From assembly GCA_013398295.1 (NCBI GenBank), contig VZSF01011299.1, positions 1 through 64,000 of the forward strand: DNA of 64,000 nt. The letters are read 5' to 3'. Source of the stretch: Chionis minor. Taxonomy: Eukaryota > Chordata > Aves > Charadriiformes > Chionididae. Numbering within the stretch: the stretch's first letter is position 1; each line of letters begins with the position of its first letter. A program made the translations under genes and the position numbers. The notes under the pieces were generated by a model. The model did not search any database, was not told where the DNA came from, and worked only from the letters and a program-made list of their open reading frames with translations. Below are positions 12,821 to 28,027 of this stretch, one piece after another.

Positions 12821-14952
12821 AAAATAAAGAGTCCAAACTATAGTCCTGGATTACTGTTCACTGCCCTCAAACCACGCAGACTTCTTGAAGTGCCTCTTGA
12901 GGACAGATCACTTTTTGAGTTGGTAGGACTTTATAAACCAGTGGTCATGCCAAAATGGCTAATTGAGTAAGACTTTGGGACATCCTTTGATTACAGAGAT
13001 TGACAGTTGCTACTTCAAACAGCTCCCATTTCAGATCAATGTCACATTCCTGCAATTTAACTACCAGAGGAGCACTGCATACACAAACCTTACTGTCGTT
13101 TCAGCCCTGTGGCTTTCTCCTTTTCCTATGGCATGACTGGTCACTAATTTCTTGTAATAAATTTTTCTCAAGTGGCCTCTGTGTAAGCGTGATTAATATT
13201 TGTTAAATAATAGCAAGACTTGCTTTGCAGCCCTTTTTTCCACAAAAAATAATTTTCAGTCATTTAAACAAACTTCTTTTTAATTCCCCTAACATACATA
13301 AACAGAGATAAATAGTCCATAACGTGGGTTTGCATTTAAATTACCTGTATTTTTGTACAATATTGCAGTACCTACTTTGTTTTTAATCATGTTATGGTGG
13401 CATGCCTAGAATTATTTTAATTATGCTTCTTTAATTTTCTAGTCATATAAAAAAGATTAAGCCATGCAGTAATCAATATAGTATTAATTCTTTTAATGCA
13501 AGCCTTAACGTTATTAAATAATGTTGCATTAAAAAATTGATATAAAATCTTAAATACACTGTGTAGATTTTCCCCTGCTTTACGTTAGGAAGGTATACAT
13601 CCCATGCAAGGTTTTAAAAATTACATGTATATTTGGTATTTACTTAAATTATGATATTACTTGTCTTAACTGAGATCTTTGTGTTTGTTTTAGAAAGCGT
13701 ATAATGCACTGTTAATTTAAGCTCTGATTTATCATGTGTAAGGACACATATAAAACCATCCCAAATCATTCAGATTCTTATACATCTATTTACTCCTTCA
13801 GCTTCAGTAAGACCTAAGCTGATATTAAAAGTTAGACACTCCAGCTGTTTCCTAAATTAGAACCCAAACATCAAAACTACTGCATGTCAGTTTAACAAGA
13901 GCATCAGTCTTAGGCGAAAAGCAATGTGCTGAAGGAAAGAAACTATGTTCCATTGTATGGTCAGAGCAGGGATTTGCTGTGCACCCTTGTTTTCTGCTGC
14001 AGTTTCACAAGCACCCATGGAAGCTCCATGCTTGTGCTGGACTCCAGGGTCACCGAATGGACCCACCCAAAGCGACCACCACCCAGACCCTTGCACTGTC
14101 TAAACGGATGAAGATCTCTTTCCAGCAATGCAGAGCACTGGGAAACATCAGAAATTTGCAGTGTCCGAAGTCTATACTACCTAGTTTTAAAGTTTATTTT
14201 TAATAAGGAAGTGGGTTCTGCCACAAAACCAAAGATGAAGCCCATCATAAGTGCTTATTTGTATGATACTCTTCCAGAGCTTATATCGTGTCAGCACTGT
14301 CCTGAACTTCCACAAACAGGAAAAGAATTCAAAGCTTCACTGATGGGATATGTTGCTACGGTTTTGCAAACTTCTCCATCCTCTTTACTGTGCCAGTTGT
14401 TACAAAGCAGAGCCATTAAGGTTAAAAAGGGATCTATACCCTGATTTTCAAAAAGGACCTAAAGCTGCAATCCCTGATCTTCTTTATAAATATAAATAAG
14501 TCTTACAAGTCAATGTTAATAATAAGTCAAGCACTTTTGAAAGTCAAACCATTATGTAAAGACAAAGCAGAGCTGGAATCCTATTTTTATAATCATACTG
14601 TTAAAGTGTAATAAATGGGGGGTCTTAGATTCCCCATATAAGGTCCTTCCACAGAAAAACGAAAATAATTTCAGAGTAGAAGCTTCCTCATTTTCCCCAG
14701 TAGTCCCAGTACGGTATCCCCCAGTAGTGCTGGGAAACTAATTTTCTGATTCTTCAACTTTTGAGGATTTCACATAATCTGTGAGAACATTTTGTCACAG
14801 ACTATGTGTAGTTTTAAGGTGAGGGTCTCTGAATCCTTCCAGTCAAGGAGTCCTCCCATATCTAAAATCATTAAAGCCTCTTTGGACCAGGGACCCACAA
14901 TGTTGATGCTGACACACCCTTTACTGCCACAACAGTCTGAACATAGGGTTTC

Positions 14953-14966
14953 TTTTTTTTTTTTTT
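14953..14966. repeat. T14 homopolymer
   Basis: An uninterrupted run of 14 T in AT-rich non-coding DNA. No element is recognisable beside it. Confidence 0.9.
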
Positions 14967-17900
14967 AATCTCTCTCTGCGTCAATCATTTGTTTAAAGCA
15001 GAACAGCTTTAAAGGAAGACCCTGAGATGGCTTTCAGGGTAGAGCATCCAAGAAGCTAGTGGCTCTTTGGAACCTGGGTCCTTGCCTCTGACACAAATTA
15101 AGTAGCATGATTTGATAAAGAATATCTTCTAGCTCTCAGCAGACCCTTTTCTATTAAATGTCCCTCTGCCTTCTTATTTTTTTGTGAAATGGATGACATC
15201 ACTTGTTGACATGCCTGATTTCTGGCAATCCCTAGCAGAAATGGGCACCCAGCAACCACCTGATGATACAGATCCTGACTCAGACAAGCGTCAGACACAG
15301 CTCAGGGCTTAACGTTGTCCTACTGGCACATTTTTCTAGCTCTCAGTCTAGTCAGTGACCTGGCCCTTCCTGCCAAGTGCTCCTAAAGTTACATAAGCTC
15401 TTTTGACTCTTGTGTGTGCGAGATATAACAAGGTGATGAACTTGTGCAGATGAAGTGCTGCTTCTCCTCCCAGGCATTCTCTTGCAGTGGCTGTGCCCAT
15501 GTACTTTAAATGGTAATTATTTCAGATTATTTGAGGAACGAAGGATGGCATAAAGTTCAACAATAAATAGATTATCTGCTGCCTCCTAGGCACTGCTTTT
15601 ATCTATTATCTGGCTTTCCTAAACAAGGTGAAATTAAAGCCTATTCAGAACCGGAAACATCAAGCATGCAGGGAGCCAAAAGCATCCAGCCCAAACTCAA
15701 ATATTATAATTCCACCAGAACAAAGCTAGAACAGAAAGGAACAGTTTGAGATGGATTTTGTAGTCCAGAAAAGACCTCAATGCACATGTAACTGACTGTA
15801 CCTATTTCTGTTTTATCTCACTGACAAGCCGGTTCCGAGAACAAGAACGTAACAGCCTTTCAGAATTACAGTTGCATATTCAAACTTCTTCAATTGCTCT
15901 TTCTAATTTGAGTGCATGCCATCATGTTGTAAAACTGCGGTAGAGTTGTGTAACATCTTTTCCCACATTCACACTAATTTTACTTTCATTTCCAATATAT
16001 TGCACAATGGCATAACCAGGCCTTCAGTAGTTTGTTTACATAAACCATTTTATTTCCACATTTGCTGATGAGATTTTTTTTCCATTAGTAAAACTATACC
16101 CAGCATGCCAAAAATAAGAAAGAGGGCATATTCAGGGGATGTAAAGGAGCCATGAGCTATGTCAATGATATTCCAGTAAGTAGCAGTGCTACATCTTGTA
16201 TTGATATTCTGCTGAGGGCAAGAAGGTGATACCTGTACTCCCAGTCCTGGGAGAAATAATAGGAAAACTGGAAAGAGATTCAATTAATAAATTATTAAAG
16301 GGTAGGAATATAATTAATGTTAGTCAACATAGTTCTGTGCAAAATAAGCCTTGTCAAACAAATCTACTTCTGTTCTTTGATGAGATTTCAAGTTAGGTTG
16401 CCAAAGGTAACGATGTAGGTATAATACACTTCAACTTTTGTGTGCCTTTTGACTTACTATCATTCAATATTCTAATTAAAAATATAGCACTACACAATAT
16501 CAATAAAGCGTGTTTTAACTGGATTAAGAATTGTCTAACGAACATGCATAAGAAAGTAATCAGCAAAGGCTTGGCGTCAGAAAGAGGGGTTTTTCAGTCT
16601 TGTACTACTCAATATTTCCATCAGTTATTTGGGACTAATGAAAAATAAAACCAACAAAAAAGAGTAAATATCTTTTAGAGTAGTGATCCCGTTGAAAGAA
16701 AATGTGTTCCCAGTCAGCCAAATACACATCTGCATATGTTGGAGGAAGAAACACAGGATACAACAATGGAGAAAACACTGAAAGCAACAAGTCTGTAAAG
16801 AATTTGAGGTCGTAAGAAATCAGCAACTCAGCAGGAGTGTCCAGGTGATGCTGCAGCAAGAAAGGGAAAACAGCATAAAGGAAGTAGTGAATAGGAGCCT
16901 GGCTTTACTCTGCTTTTATTTACGGCTCAGGAGAGATCAATAATGGAATCCTAAAAATATTTCTACCTTAAACATTTTTAAAACACGCTTGAAAAAATTG
17001 AAAGGATGGAGAAGAGAACTATGGAAGTAATTGAAGACCAAGAAAAGGGTGTTTCAATGAAAGTTTAAAGAAACTCCACTATGTTCTTGTTGTCCAATTG
17101 AAAACTGTGAGACTTGTGGGAGATGCTGAATGTGACAGGCTGTTTCAGCCAGCACAGAAAGCCTGGCAAGAGCCACTGGCCACAGGCTGTTGTTAGGCAA
17201 GCTCATATGGGAAATTATGTGAGTAAACAGTGAAATACTCAAAAGGAAATGCTGCGACTGCTGTTTCCTTCAAATCGAGGGTCAATGACTTTCTGGAAGA
17301 GATGCCTTAGCCAAATCCAAGAAATACTTTTATCAAATACATTCTTGGACTCATAGCTGAGTACTAGGATAATAACTGAATGGAATACAAAAGCCTGTGA
17401 TTTTAGAGGAATTAGGAGGATGGTCTAATAGCTCTTTCTGTGTTTAAATTTTATGGATTTTTGGCTCTGAGAACTAGCTATTATAATAGAAACTTTTTCT
17501 CTGATGAAAATTCACTGTGAATTTAATAAATGTTTAAATTTCTGCTACAAAATAATGTGCTTAGATATGGTCCTAGTACACTGGACAGAATTCAGTAGAC
17601 TTCATTACAGTTTGCCATTTATGCTGGATGTTAATTTGTTCTAGTGTTTTTAATGGCTTTTGAAGTAAAATTTCTCACCTTGATGGGATCATTAGTCCTG
17701 AACACACCACCTCTCTAAAACTGTTTGAGTTATGGGGCTTCATGTTCTTTTCAGCCACTGTACCAGAAAATAAGCATCTAATTATGAACTTTTTAATTAT
17801 TAAAATGTTCTGTAAGAACCCAAAAAGTCTAATTCCATTTTAAGATAAGAAATACAGTCACAACACAGACTATTTTAGCTCTATTTCTGAGGAATTTCAA

Positions 17901-20900
17901 ATGGATTTTGAGGGTTAGGAAAAAAACCCATTTTTAGTGATTAAATAATCCTTTTAAACTTCTATTATGAATTAATATCAGTTGTTTGTTTGTCCCACTC
18001 TTTCTATTAAACTTTTTGAGAAAAGTGTATTTGTGAAATTATTTCATAATAAAATGAAATTTCAATTTAATTCAGCAATTATACACTTCTGTTCTATCTC
18101 AAAAACGATCACCAAATAATGTAGCTGTTCACTTTAATGTTTAGTTTATAAAAGCATGTGTGATTATGTCAATTAATAACTTAAGCTAAACACAGTAATT
18201 AATTTTTTAATGTGAATATTTTTCTTATTGGAACTTTGATCTGACTAGATGAGACCTTCCCCATTAATATGCATGAAGAGAGAATACAAAGCGAAAGACA
18301 TCCAGTCTGGCAACTCACAGCTGTGTTTAGCTGATGCCTTACAGTAGCTTTCAAGTTAAGAAAAAATTCTCATGTGACTTTAATGTACTATTTTTCATCT
18401 TATTTAACCTTTGACATCATATTCATCAGGAACTTGTGAATGTTCTTTCAAGGGTGAAGAGACTGAAGAAGAAACATTTTAAAGGTCTTTCTTCAACAAT
18501 GACTACCGCTTCTGTATTTTGGTATCTCGATGACTAAAAATAGCTGATAATTATAAATGTGGGGTAGGATGGGAGCGATAGGAAATTCTCCATCACACTG
18601 GCAACCATTATGAAAAGCAAGAGGAATGTGGGACCGAAAGAACCGCAGAACAGACTTTGCAGAAAGCCAAGCTGGGTAAGGAAACTTTCTCTGCACAGCG
18701 CAGGCAGCAGAACAGCGTTTCTCTCAGGGAGAGAAAAGCAGCAGAGCTCTCGGGGCTGTGGCTAATAGAGGCTGGATCATACAGTTAGCCATTTCCTGAC
18801 AATTCCCCGTGCAGACGCAGGGATTTTCATAGCATTTCCCCATTGTGGCATTCTCTAGCGCGCACTGAGCATTGATGGAGCTCGGCCCTTTCAGGTATTC
18901 CTCTGTGCTAACCTCCTTGTGCAATCAGAAATGAGTTGGGGGAAGCCAACTGCTTGCACTAAGCGGCTACAGAAACATTATCAAAGCAAGCACTTCCATT
19001 TGCACCAGCGTACCTGAGACACTCTTGGCTTCTTAATTGAACTCCTGCAGTTAAGATACACACAGCTCTGATGGCTCCTTATCCATCACCAGCTTGACTT
19101 CTGAAGAAAGGCTCCCTAAGGTCTTAAGGTCAGCTTGTCATGTCTTAAAATAACAATGAGCCTCGATGACTTTGTGGTCTTCTCTGGCAGAAAAGACTCA
19201 AGTTTTTAACATTGCACTATAAAAACAGCCTATAAAGTTAAGCAAAGCAAACTACAGGAAGTATTTTTACAAAACTATCCCTTTGATTTAAGTTAGAATT
19301 TAAGCTGAAAATCTAAACTGTGAATAAAACCAACCACTACAGTTAATAGGCCACACAGGCATAACAGTGGACCGCAATCAAATTATGAAACCTCGGCTAA
19401 TATCCTTACTTTGACTCTGCGCAGTGACCCTGTCCATGCTCTCATTGATTCATGAGATCTGTGAATATAATAAATCTTTACTGTTCCAGGTCCTCTTTAT
19501 TGTTGGTGTTATTAAAGGACAGCGAACGTGACTCTTGCATTTGAAGAATGGAAAGAAACTTTTTGTATGGCTAACTGTGTTTAGAGAGCCAAGTCCTGAT
19601 ACCTTTACATAACTACTTGTCTCTTTCTTCTAGAAGTCATTCAAATTTAGTCACTGAATAAGATGCTATTAAATAGAGAAGAGGCTATCACACATTTATA
19701 TGGAAAATACAATTTTCTGGTTTTTACTTAAAAATCATCTGCTAATGATCTTCCACCGGCACAGTTTGTTTGGTCCTTGTAGAAGAAACAAAGCAGCAGC
19801 ATTAAAAATTCTTCTGCATTTGTCAACTGCCAAAACTAACGCAGATCCATAAAAATTACAGTTACAGCAGCATGGGAAATCTGTAACTAGAATGATGTGT
19901 TATATTCAGAGATTCAAAATTTTAAGAAAAGTATGGTACGTCAAAAAGAAATCAACTCCAAAATACAGGATTCATATAACACAGGCTGATACAGGGATCA
20001 GGAATCATGAAAATGCTTGCAGACATGAAAGTTTAAATTTCAACATCAGCATTTTTAACTGTGTAACTGCAGGTGAAAACACTCAGAAAAGACAAAAGAT
20101 GACTGTATTATGAAGATACATATAGTCTATTTTGTTATTCATAGGTAAAGTCTGGAATATAGGCGTAACATTGGAGAGAACCAGCAGGTAAGTGTACTAC
20201 CTTTATGTGCAGATGAGACAGTCAGGTGGCTGAACATCAAAATGAATGAACCAAAAGAAGAAAGATCACTGCTACTTTAGTAAATTCCTGGACAGTTTCA
20301 AAAGACTGATTTGTTCTTTGATTTCTAATTGTTTTCGTGTGACAACTATCGTTTTCTCACTTGTATCTCACTTTAAAGGTTAAGAGAACTCAGACAGAAG
20401 TCAGCCTTAAAAAGTATGAAGAGGAAGCATGAAGTAACAAGTTTCTTACTGTTTGCTATGCATTTTTTCAGGTGAACAGACACCATATCGTTTGAGATTC
20501 AATGGTGGCAGTAATATCCCTCCTGTTCAGTTACAGACAGCAAAACAATCCTAGAAGCTAGAACCAAAAAATGTATTTTCCTGTTATGTACGGATATGGA
20601 CATCAAATATAACATACAAAAATTACTATTGGTAAAATTGTAAGAGGAGAAAAACAGGATTTTGACATTTGAGTATCCTGATATTTTGGGGCAGGGGGGA
20701 GGATGCCTTTTTGTCCTTCCTTCTTCATTCCATTGGACAAGTAGTTTCTGCACACAAATAACATTTATAATGGGCTTTCCAATAACTTTGTCATGTTTTG
20801 GCAGCACAAGCCAAAGAAGAAAAAGACAAAACCTGAGCGCAGCAAGACTACCTCTGGCATGCTATTCTTCTTCAAAAATAGAGTAAGTTCAAAAGGTTTA

Positions 20901-23900
20901 GTGATTTTGGATAAAATCACCGGTTTTGCCTATTTCTAATATGAAAGACTGCGTGCCGAGGGGACTACAGCAACTTCCTCAAAAAAGTGAAACACATTGG
21001 TTGAAAAGCAGGATTGGTTTGTTACAAGTGGTGACAATTTCACCACCAGATGACAGCACTGTTTATTACTAACCCCTTTGTGTGTGTTTCAGTCCTCCCT
21101 CATTTTGAAAACAAACTGTACGGAGGTGTGCGCCCCCCAGCCTGTGCCCTGCAAGAACGGAGGAAACAAAGCATAAGGTGGCATGAGGTGGTGTGGTGAG
21201 GCACTCACATCAGGGAGGCTAATCTGTTTGACAAGTTATTTTAAGTCTGCGAAGGGTTATAGCTTCTGTAAAGACACAGACAGAACCAGCTTCAGCCTAA
21301 GAAATGTGCTTTCTATTGCTTTCCTCAGTCTCAGAATGATAAAGAGGGCAAGGGGGGAAGCTTTCAAAGTAGGCGTCTTAGGTTCAGCTTCACAACACGA
21401 TTTTTGTGAAATCAAGGCAGCAACATCATTTTGAGCCAGCTTAGGATCTGGCCACAAAGTGTGCTTTCATACAAGGGGAGCAGACTGGGTTAGCTGACAG
21501 CAGTAGGTGACATTTCCGTCAAAAACAGGGATGGCACATCAAGGATAGCTATATGAGAAAAAAAGTAACAAAAAATATTTCATATCAGTTGTTAAGAGCC
21601 TCTTTTTAAATCCACCTGGTCCATTTTGTCTTCAAATATGTTTTATGGCTCTAAGCGGCAATGAGTCTGACCATGTTCGTGCTTCAGGATGCTGCTGGCA
21701 TGCTGTTCATGGGGTTAGCAAACATTACTTTCGGTACCTGAGCACCAGCTACAAATCAGTGTATTCTTTCAGCAATACACTTCCACTTACATTCTGAGAG
21801 TCGTAACAGTGGATTAACAGTGCAGTAATTATGTGGGCCTTGAAATATTTTAATAATTATGCAGGATTTATTTTTGCCAATATTATTACAAATAAGAGTT
21901 AAATAAGGAGTCTAGATGTCAGTGAAAAAACACCAAGTATTACAGGAAATTATAATTAATACAACTTTTTACTTAAAATTGTGTAATTCATTTTGCGGAG
22001 TCTTTTCTGAACTATAGTTTTACATCTTTGAGTCTGAAAAGATACTTTTCAGCCCAACACTGACAAATATCTGCTAAAGAGAAGAGAGGCTGAGAATTCA
22101 TCCAGAGAACACTTAACAGAGTGCAAGGCTCCAAACACTTATGTTTTACTGTACTCCACAGTTGACTGGAAATCTCACAAAAATAGCCTAAACGATACTT
22201 TCTGTACTGAACTGAGCAAGCACCCTTGCCTTTTGACGTGTACTTAAACTAATCTTAGTCCATAAGATGTTCCATTCAGCAGTAACTCAGTTAGCAAAAA
22301 AAAAAAAAAGATATTAATACCAATTTGACTGTACAACAGATCAAAATTCAGTTCCTTTTATAATTACTTAAAGTCTGAAGTCAGCCTTTAAAAACCTTTA
22401 GAACAAGAACTGCTGTAAGAACACCATAAATAGACTCAAAAGGCAGCCTAGCAGAAACAAGTACATGCCCTTCAGTGCTAGAGTTGTACTTTACAGCATT
22501 TCCCTTGCAATTCAGGTACAACAAACATTTGTGCGCTTAGAAGACACTACAGAATAGGAGCCGGAGGATGCTAGGGCAAGCTCAAACTACTCAACAGTTT
22601 TCAGCCAATATCCACTAAATAAAAACATGTTAATTAACAAAAGGTGATTGATTTTTCTGGGATTAATCAAGAGAAACTCCCACTCAGTTTAAGTGAAAGT
22701 TCTGTGTGAATATGGAATTAAAGATTACTACTGGCAAGTCATTATAAAGAGTATTAATTATAAGCTGTATTGTACAGAGCAACTCTTTCAAATGCAACTG
22801 TCCTAATATGGAAAGGAATGTACAAGTTAAAAATAAATTGTCAGAATTGCCTACAAAAATGATTGTCATAGATATGTATCTGTGTGAAATCTTTCTGCCC
22901 CTCAAATTATTTCTTTTTAGTTGCAAGTAAGAATATTTAATAATGATAACGGTATTTTAAAGTCTTCAGTATGTTGCCACAGAACTTTCATCAGGAAAAC
23001 ACGTCATGGTGTTTGTACTGCAACAAAGTGAGTGGTGTGCTGTGAATGTTAGCACTAAGATTTAGTGAGTGAGTTTATTAGTATTAACAAATTTATTTCA
23101 TTATCAAGTGAGTTAATTAGCATTTATCAGCATAGTCAGTAGGCCATGTTATGGAAAGAAGGCAAAGGTCTCTCTGTTCTGCCTTAAGAAGACAGCAGAT
23201 AAAGCTGTGATTCCATCATACAGGCAAAATAAAGTAGGAACCGATAAGCCTGATTTTCATCACACAGTTGAAGTGCAGAAACATTGGTTTGCCAGTATAG
23301 TTACCTACCGGCAGTGGCTGGATTTCTATGAGTTTTATCACCTCTACAAAATAGCATCACCCCAGAGCCCAGGTGCCCAAACACAGCAGGGCAAACAAGA
23401 AAAGACTAGTACAAATCTGGCCATGGATAATGTATGTCGCTGCTTGTGAATATCCAGTTGGTTTGAGGGAGAAAAAGGAGAAGTGGTTCATAAGGGTATT
23501 TCCTTTACTCTGGCTGGAATTTCAGTTAAAGAAGAAGAAATGATACAGCACTTTTAAGGAAAGAAACTTCCTATCTGTGTCTTAAATGCATTATTAACTG
23601 AAGAATAGATGCTGAAAGAAATCAATAACACAGTGATATGGCCATGTTAGCAGTTTTCTTCAATCGTTTTGTCAGTCTGTCGTCACTGTTGCTGTTCAAA
23701 AGGCCACAAACACAGAGGCAGAACTCTTCCTATTACAGTCTCTTATTATTATAATCTAGAATGAGCTAATTATCTTCAGCATCAAGCACTAGGGTAATTT
23801 TGAACCCAGTTTATGGTCCCAGTTTATTCAGCACTGTTTCAAAGCAGCTAAACAACACAATTTTCTGAGATTTATTTGGGCCCATCACCTTTTCCTTGGC

Positions 23901-26900
23901 TGTATGCAGAGCATATATGTAAGATGGTTATATTTTGGTAACATCCCTAATTTTCTCAGTCAAGTCCAGATTTTGTCCTTACGTTGGTGGCCCTCAGGAC
24001 CATCCTATTGAATTAACAGATGCATAAATGCTTTCCAGAGTGGGAAGCATAGGTAACAGTGGCCTGAGACTGCAGCTGTGCTGGTCTCTAAGCTGTTTGT
24101 TCGCCTTGTCCCTTCTTCTTTGACCATAGCTGCATGAATGCACAGCTCACTGTTACCATCAGGATGGTCTCTACAATGGGCAAGAGTATTCGTCCCTAAC
24201 GATTACAAAATCCCACTATTTGAAGTGCAGAATTCCTGCTGTCTCTCCCCACAAATGGATCTCCAGAAGAAGAATTTACCTTGTCACTTTAATGCATGAG
24301 TCCCTAGCCCAGCTAAATTTAAGTCACATTTTCAATTCCTGAAGCAAGATTTTCATGTTGGCTACTGAAGTATCGTTCTCACTTCCAAAGGTACACTTTA
24401 CATTATTGCAGATTTTTCTCTCTTCAAAAACATTTATAGTGCAGTTGAGTTGAAATTTACATTTGACAAGGAAAGTGAAAAGGTCCTTTTCAATTATATC
24501 ACCAGCCCCCTTTCTCCTGTACAAAGGTCTCCATAAAGCTTGAATGAGACACTAAGCATAGCAGTATCAGTGGAGAATACTCAAGTCACCTGAGATTTAC
24601 AGGTGGCACTATTCTCCAAATTGCTGGAGTGCTTTGAGGCAATGTTCAAAGTAGTGGGAAGAGCAGGAAACACTGACTCAGAATGAACAGGCACAAAACG
24701 AGAACTGGGTTTAATATAATTATGAAAGAGGAAAACATTATGACTAAGAAAAATTAGAAAAGTTAGAGCAACTGGCTAGATTAGGCTGATAATGTAAGTA
24801 AAAAAATTAGGACTCGATAAAAAGCTGTCAGAAGACTAAGCAATGGTTAGTCTAACCTAACATTAGGTTCAGTTTCTAAGTAGAAGGTATTTTTGGTATC
24901 CCTCTATTCCTAGGCAGAATACTTGAAGAAAAAATAAAGCCCTTCACCATGATAATAGGTATAATAAAATTGTGAAGGAAAAGAAAGATTAATCTGTCGT
25001 CATAATGAAAACTAAACAACCTTGAAAGAAGTAAAGGAAAATCAAGATAAGGCAATTACACAAGCTGGGAAGCAGACAGAACGATAACAACCAGAGAATG
25101 CTGGAACATAATAACAATAAGAAATTTAGACCCTATTCCAGTTTTCTAGTGGGTAGTTTACTTACGTGCCAAGTCCAAAGCTGGCCCTGGCAGTAAGCAG
25201 CATGAAGCAGTGCAGCCATAATAAACACGAGGGATCATAGTTCCCAGTTTGGCACAAGAATATATCCTGGATGCTCATGTGGAAGAAATGTTTAACAATT
25301 AAACAAAACAAAGAAATAGAACGTGTTCAACATAAAAACAAGCTTGGGTGCAGAAAACCCTGATCATCTCACTTTCCGTATTTGCAAAAAAAAAAAGGGT
25401 CCTGATGTCAGAGCTGAAGCTGAAGAGGTCACAGGAGTACATCAGTCAGATAGTCCTTTACCAGCATGGGCTGGGGATCGTACATAAGACCACCAGCAAA
25501 ACAAGAAACAGTGATACTCCCAGCAGGACTTTTTGACCATCTTATGCATCCAAAGCAGACCTGGTTGCTTTGTTGCTAGGGTTTTCTTCAAGATTGAAAA
25601 TTTTGGACCAGACAGTGAAATGGCAGGTGAAACATTTAAACCTTTAACAGCTTCATTAAAGCAAATCCCAGTCTATCCTCCCTTGTAGACATGAAGACAG
25701 CACCAGCAATACAGTTTCACTGTTTATAGGATGTACACAGAAACTTCTTTGAAATAGATTTCATGTCAAAGTGTGCAAGGTCCACTGTGCAAAACCCACC
25801 ATGGATGGGAGAGGAAAGGTGTCTCATGGATGAGCAGCCCTGAGCGACAGCTAATTTAGTTGCTAACCTTACTTCAGATACTGAGAAGTGAGGGACCTAA
25901 GGATTTTTTTGGCTGAGGATTGAGTAAAAGCCACAGAAAACTCCATAGTAAACATTTCTTCTCTCAGTTCCACTATCCAGATCTCAATTTCAGTGTACCA
26001 GGTGTCCAGTAGTCCTGGAATTTAGACTTCAATAACGATCGTGTGTCACAAGAGAGATGAACATGGATATTAGTTTCCTAAACCTACCTTTAAAGCCCAC
26101 CATCTGGAAGGTCTCATATAAGACTCTCTGGGATTCCCTTGATGTGACAGACACAGAAAAAAGTCCTTCCATAGAAGCAAGGCAAGTTAAAACCACTCAT
26201 GGTACCAGTGACTGCTGTATAGTAAAATTCTAAGTCTTTTTACTGTAGGCTTTGGATCTGGACACTGTCTCCACAGAAAGCGTGTGGAGGGTAAGCAAAA
26301 GAGAAAAGCTGGTAAGAGGGTGAAAACAGAGGATTACAGCAAGAAGTGTCCTGCACAGAACTAGGAAATAGAAGTCTATGTAAAAGCCATAGTATGTAAA
26401 GATAATTTACACTCTGATCAATGACATAAATTCCAGATTCTGTTTTATAGCTATACAGTAAAATCATTTAAGTATTTAAATAGAGTATACAGAGTATTGC
26501 AGATTAGAAAAAAAAAAGGGACTTTTGAGATTTGTGACCTTCTTTACTAGTGATCAATGGAAGTTGAAGGCCATGTCTCCAATCTCCCAAGTCCAAGCTC
26601 AGCAGCTTTAACAATACAGTGAAGACAAAAAGTGGACACAAAAGTAGTAGCTGATTTGAGCTAGGGTGAAGAAATAAACGTGTTAAACAAATATTAATTC
26701 TCAACAATCACTTGTTTCCATGCCTTTTTTCTGTTCACCTAGAACTTTTTGTGGTTGCATAGCTTTTGATTACACAGTTAAGCCGGTTTTATTTAACCTA
26801 CTTATTTCCAGTTTCAAAATTTCCCCTTAGCTAAGTAGAAGCTTCCCTTGTCTCTACTTCCATCTCATTTGGGGAGAGGGTGAAAGTGGGGGGATTGTTT

Positions 26901-27489
26901 GGGTTTTTTTAGTCACTGCTTATTGGTACAATAATGTATTTATCTTTGCTAATACCTTTCTAGGCACCGATCCAGCAAGTACCTACACTTTTCCCATTTT
27001 ATCCTATGAAGGGCTTTCACTGATTTCAGGGAAATACTCACATGGACAATTGCTTGTAGGACTGAAGCTTTAAGCAGTAATTGTCAAGGCCATCCTTCAT
27101 TAGTGAGCTGTGAAACAAGTCCTGAAGAAATGTACCATGTTTCAGTTGTGTGACAAAGAAGTCATATTTTATGCCTATTTACTTTACTGAGAATTGATCA
27201 TAAAAGCCTTTTAAAAGGATGTCCAATTTCAGTTTATAGCTGTAAACTATTTTGAGATCTCATCTTCTGCTCTTGAAAAGAGTAAAAATTTTGACTAGCC
27301 AAACATGCACGTCTTGGAAGAAGCAAGATGACAAGCTGGCATTTCTTGGCTTAAGTTAACATTCTTCAATCACCAGACCATGTTGTGGCTCCACTACACT
27401 GAGTTCTTCTTGAATGCAGCAGAACAGTCATGCCATTCATAGGAAAATCACTCTTTCCACAACATTTGCCAGTTATATAAATTACAGTG

Positions 27490-27610
27490 GATTGGGACTC
27501 GGGAGTTCTGTGTGTTCAGTACCTTCCCTTGCCACATTTTCCTTATACAGCCTTGAGCAAAACATTTAACTATTTTCCTTGATAAGTGTGAATAATAATA
27601 TTTATTTATC
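27490..27610 (+). mobile_element. Probable ancient MIR-type SINE relic
   Basis: The order of short matches follows the MIR core: GGACTCGGGAGTTCTGTG, then CTTGCCACATTTTCC, CCTTGAGCAAAACATTTAAC, then AAGTGTGAATAATAATAT. This is the familiar tRNA-derived amniote SINE layout, heavily diverged. The call is by pattern memory; a profile search against MIR and related amniote SINEs would settle it. Confidence 0.5.
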
Positions 27611-27889
27611 ACTATTATGATATCTTTTTCATTTTGGAAAACCTTTGGGACAAGGATTATTTCAGTTCCATTGGGTCAATGGCACCTCCTCTTCACTGGT
27701 TGACCTTTCGTTGAAATATCATTTCTTCTTCTTTGCCTCCTCCTCCTACTAATTCCTTGCTTATTCCCAGTTAAAAAATAAAACAGACAAAGGAATTTTA
27801 TTTTTCAAGATAAGACATACGGCTTTGAAGCTAAATATCAAAATTCGGTCTTTTCTCAATTAATCCCTATTAGTAGACTGATAGTTTAT

Positions 27890-27927
27890 GGACAAGACTA
27901 GACATGTCTAGTCTACTAGACAAGTAT
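27890..27927. promoter_or_regulatory. p53-response-element-like cluster on a 20-bp perfect palindrome
   Basis: The p53 half-site is RRRCWWGYYY. AGACATGTCT at 27900-27909 fits exactly. GGACAAGACT directly before it (27890-27899) has one mismatch with zero spacer, and AGACAAGTAT (27918-27927) has one mismatch after an 8-bp spacer. Bases 27895-27914 form a perfect 20-bp palindrome. The match to the motif is seen directly; binding is inference. Confidence 0.45.
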
Positions 27928-28027
27928 TTTCTTACCAGTGTGAGGTTTGTTCTACTGGAGTTCCTATAACAGCCTACTAAGAAATGAATTGTTGCATCAC
28001 AGCAAAACTCACTGCAGCCTAGGTTGC

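Noticed and set aside
16050..16283. 77-codon minus-strand frame with a signal-peptide-like start and a hydrophobic segment near the end
   Set aside because: No homology recognised, no splice or promoter context. AT-rich sequence readily gives hydrophobic chance frames.
18724..18924. Cys-rich 66-codon minus-strand frame
   Set aside because: Looks domain-like at first, but no family recognised, no exon borders found, and it is short enough to be chance.
20187..20195. Perfect donor-like CAGGTAAGT on the plus strand
   Set aside because: No open frame or acceptor pairs with it, and one such match is expected by chance in a window this size.
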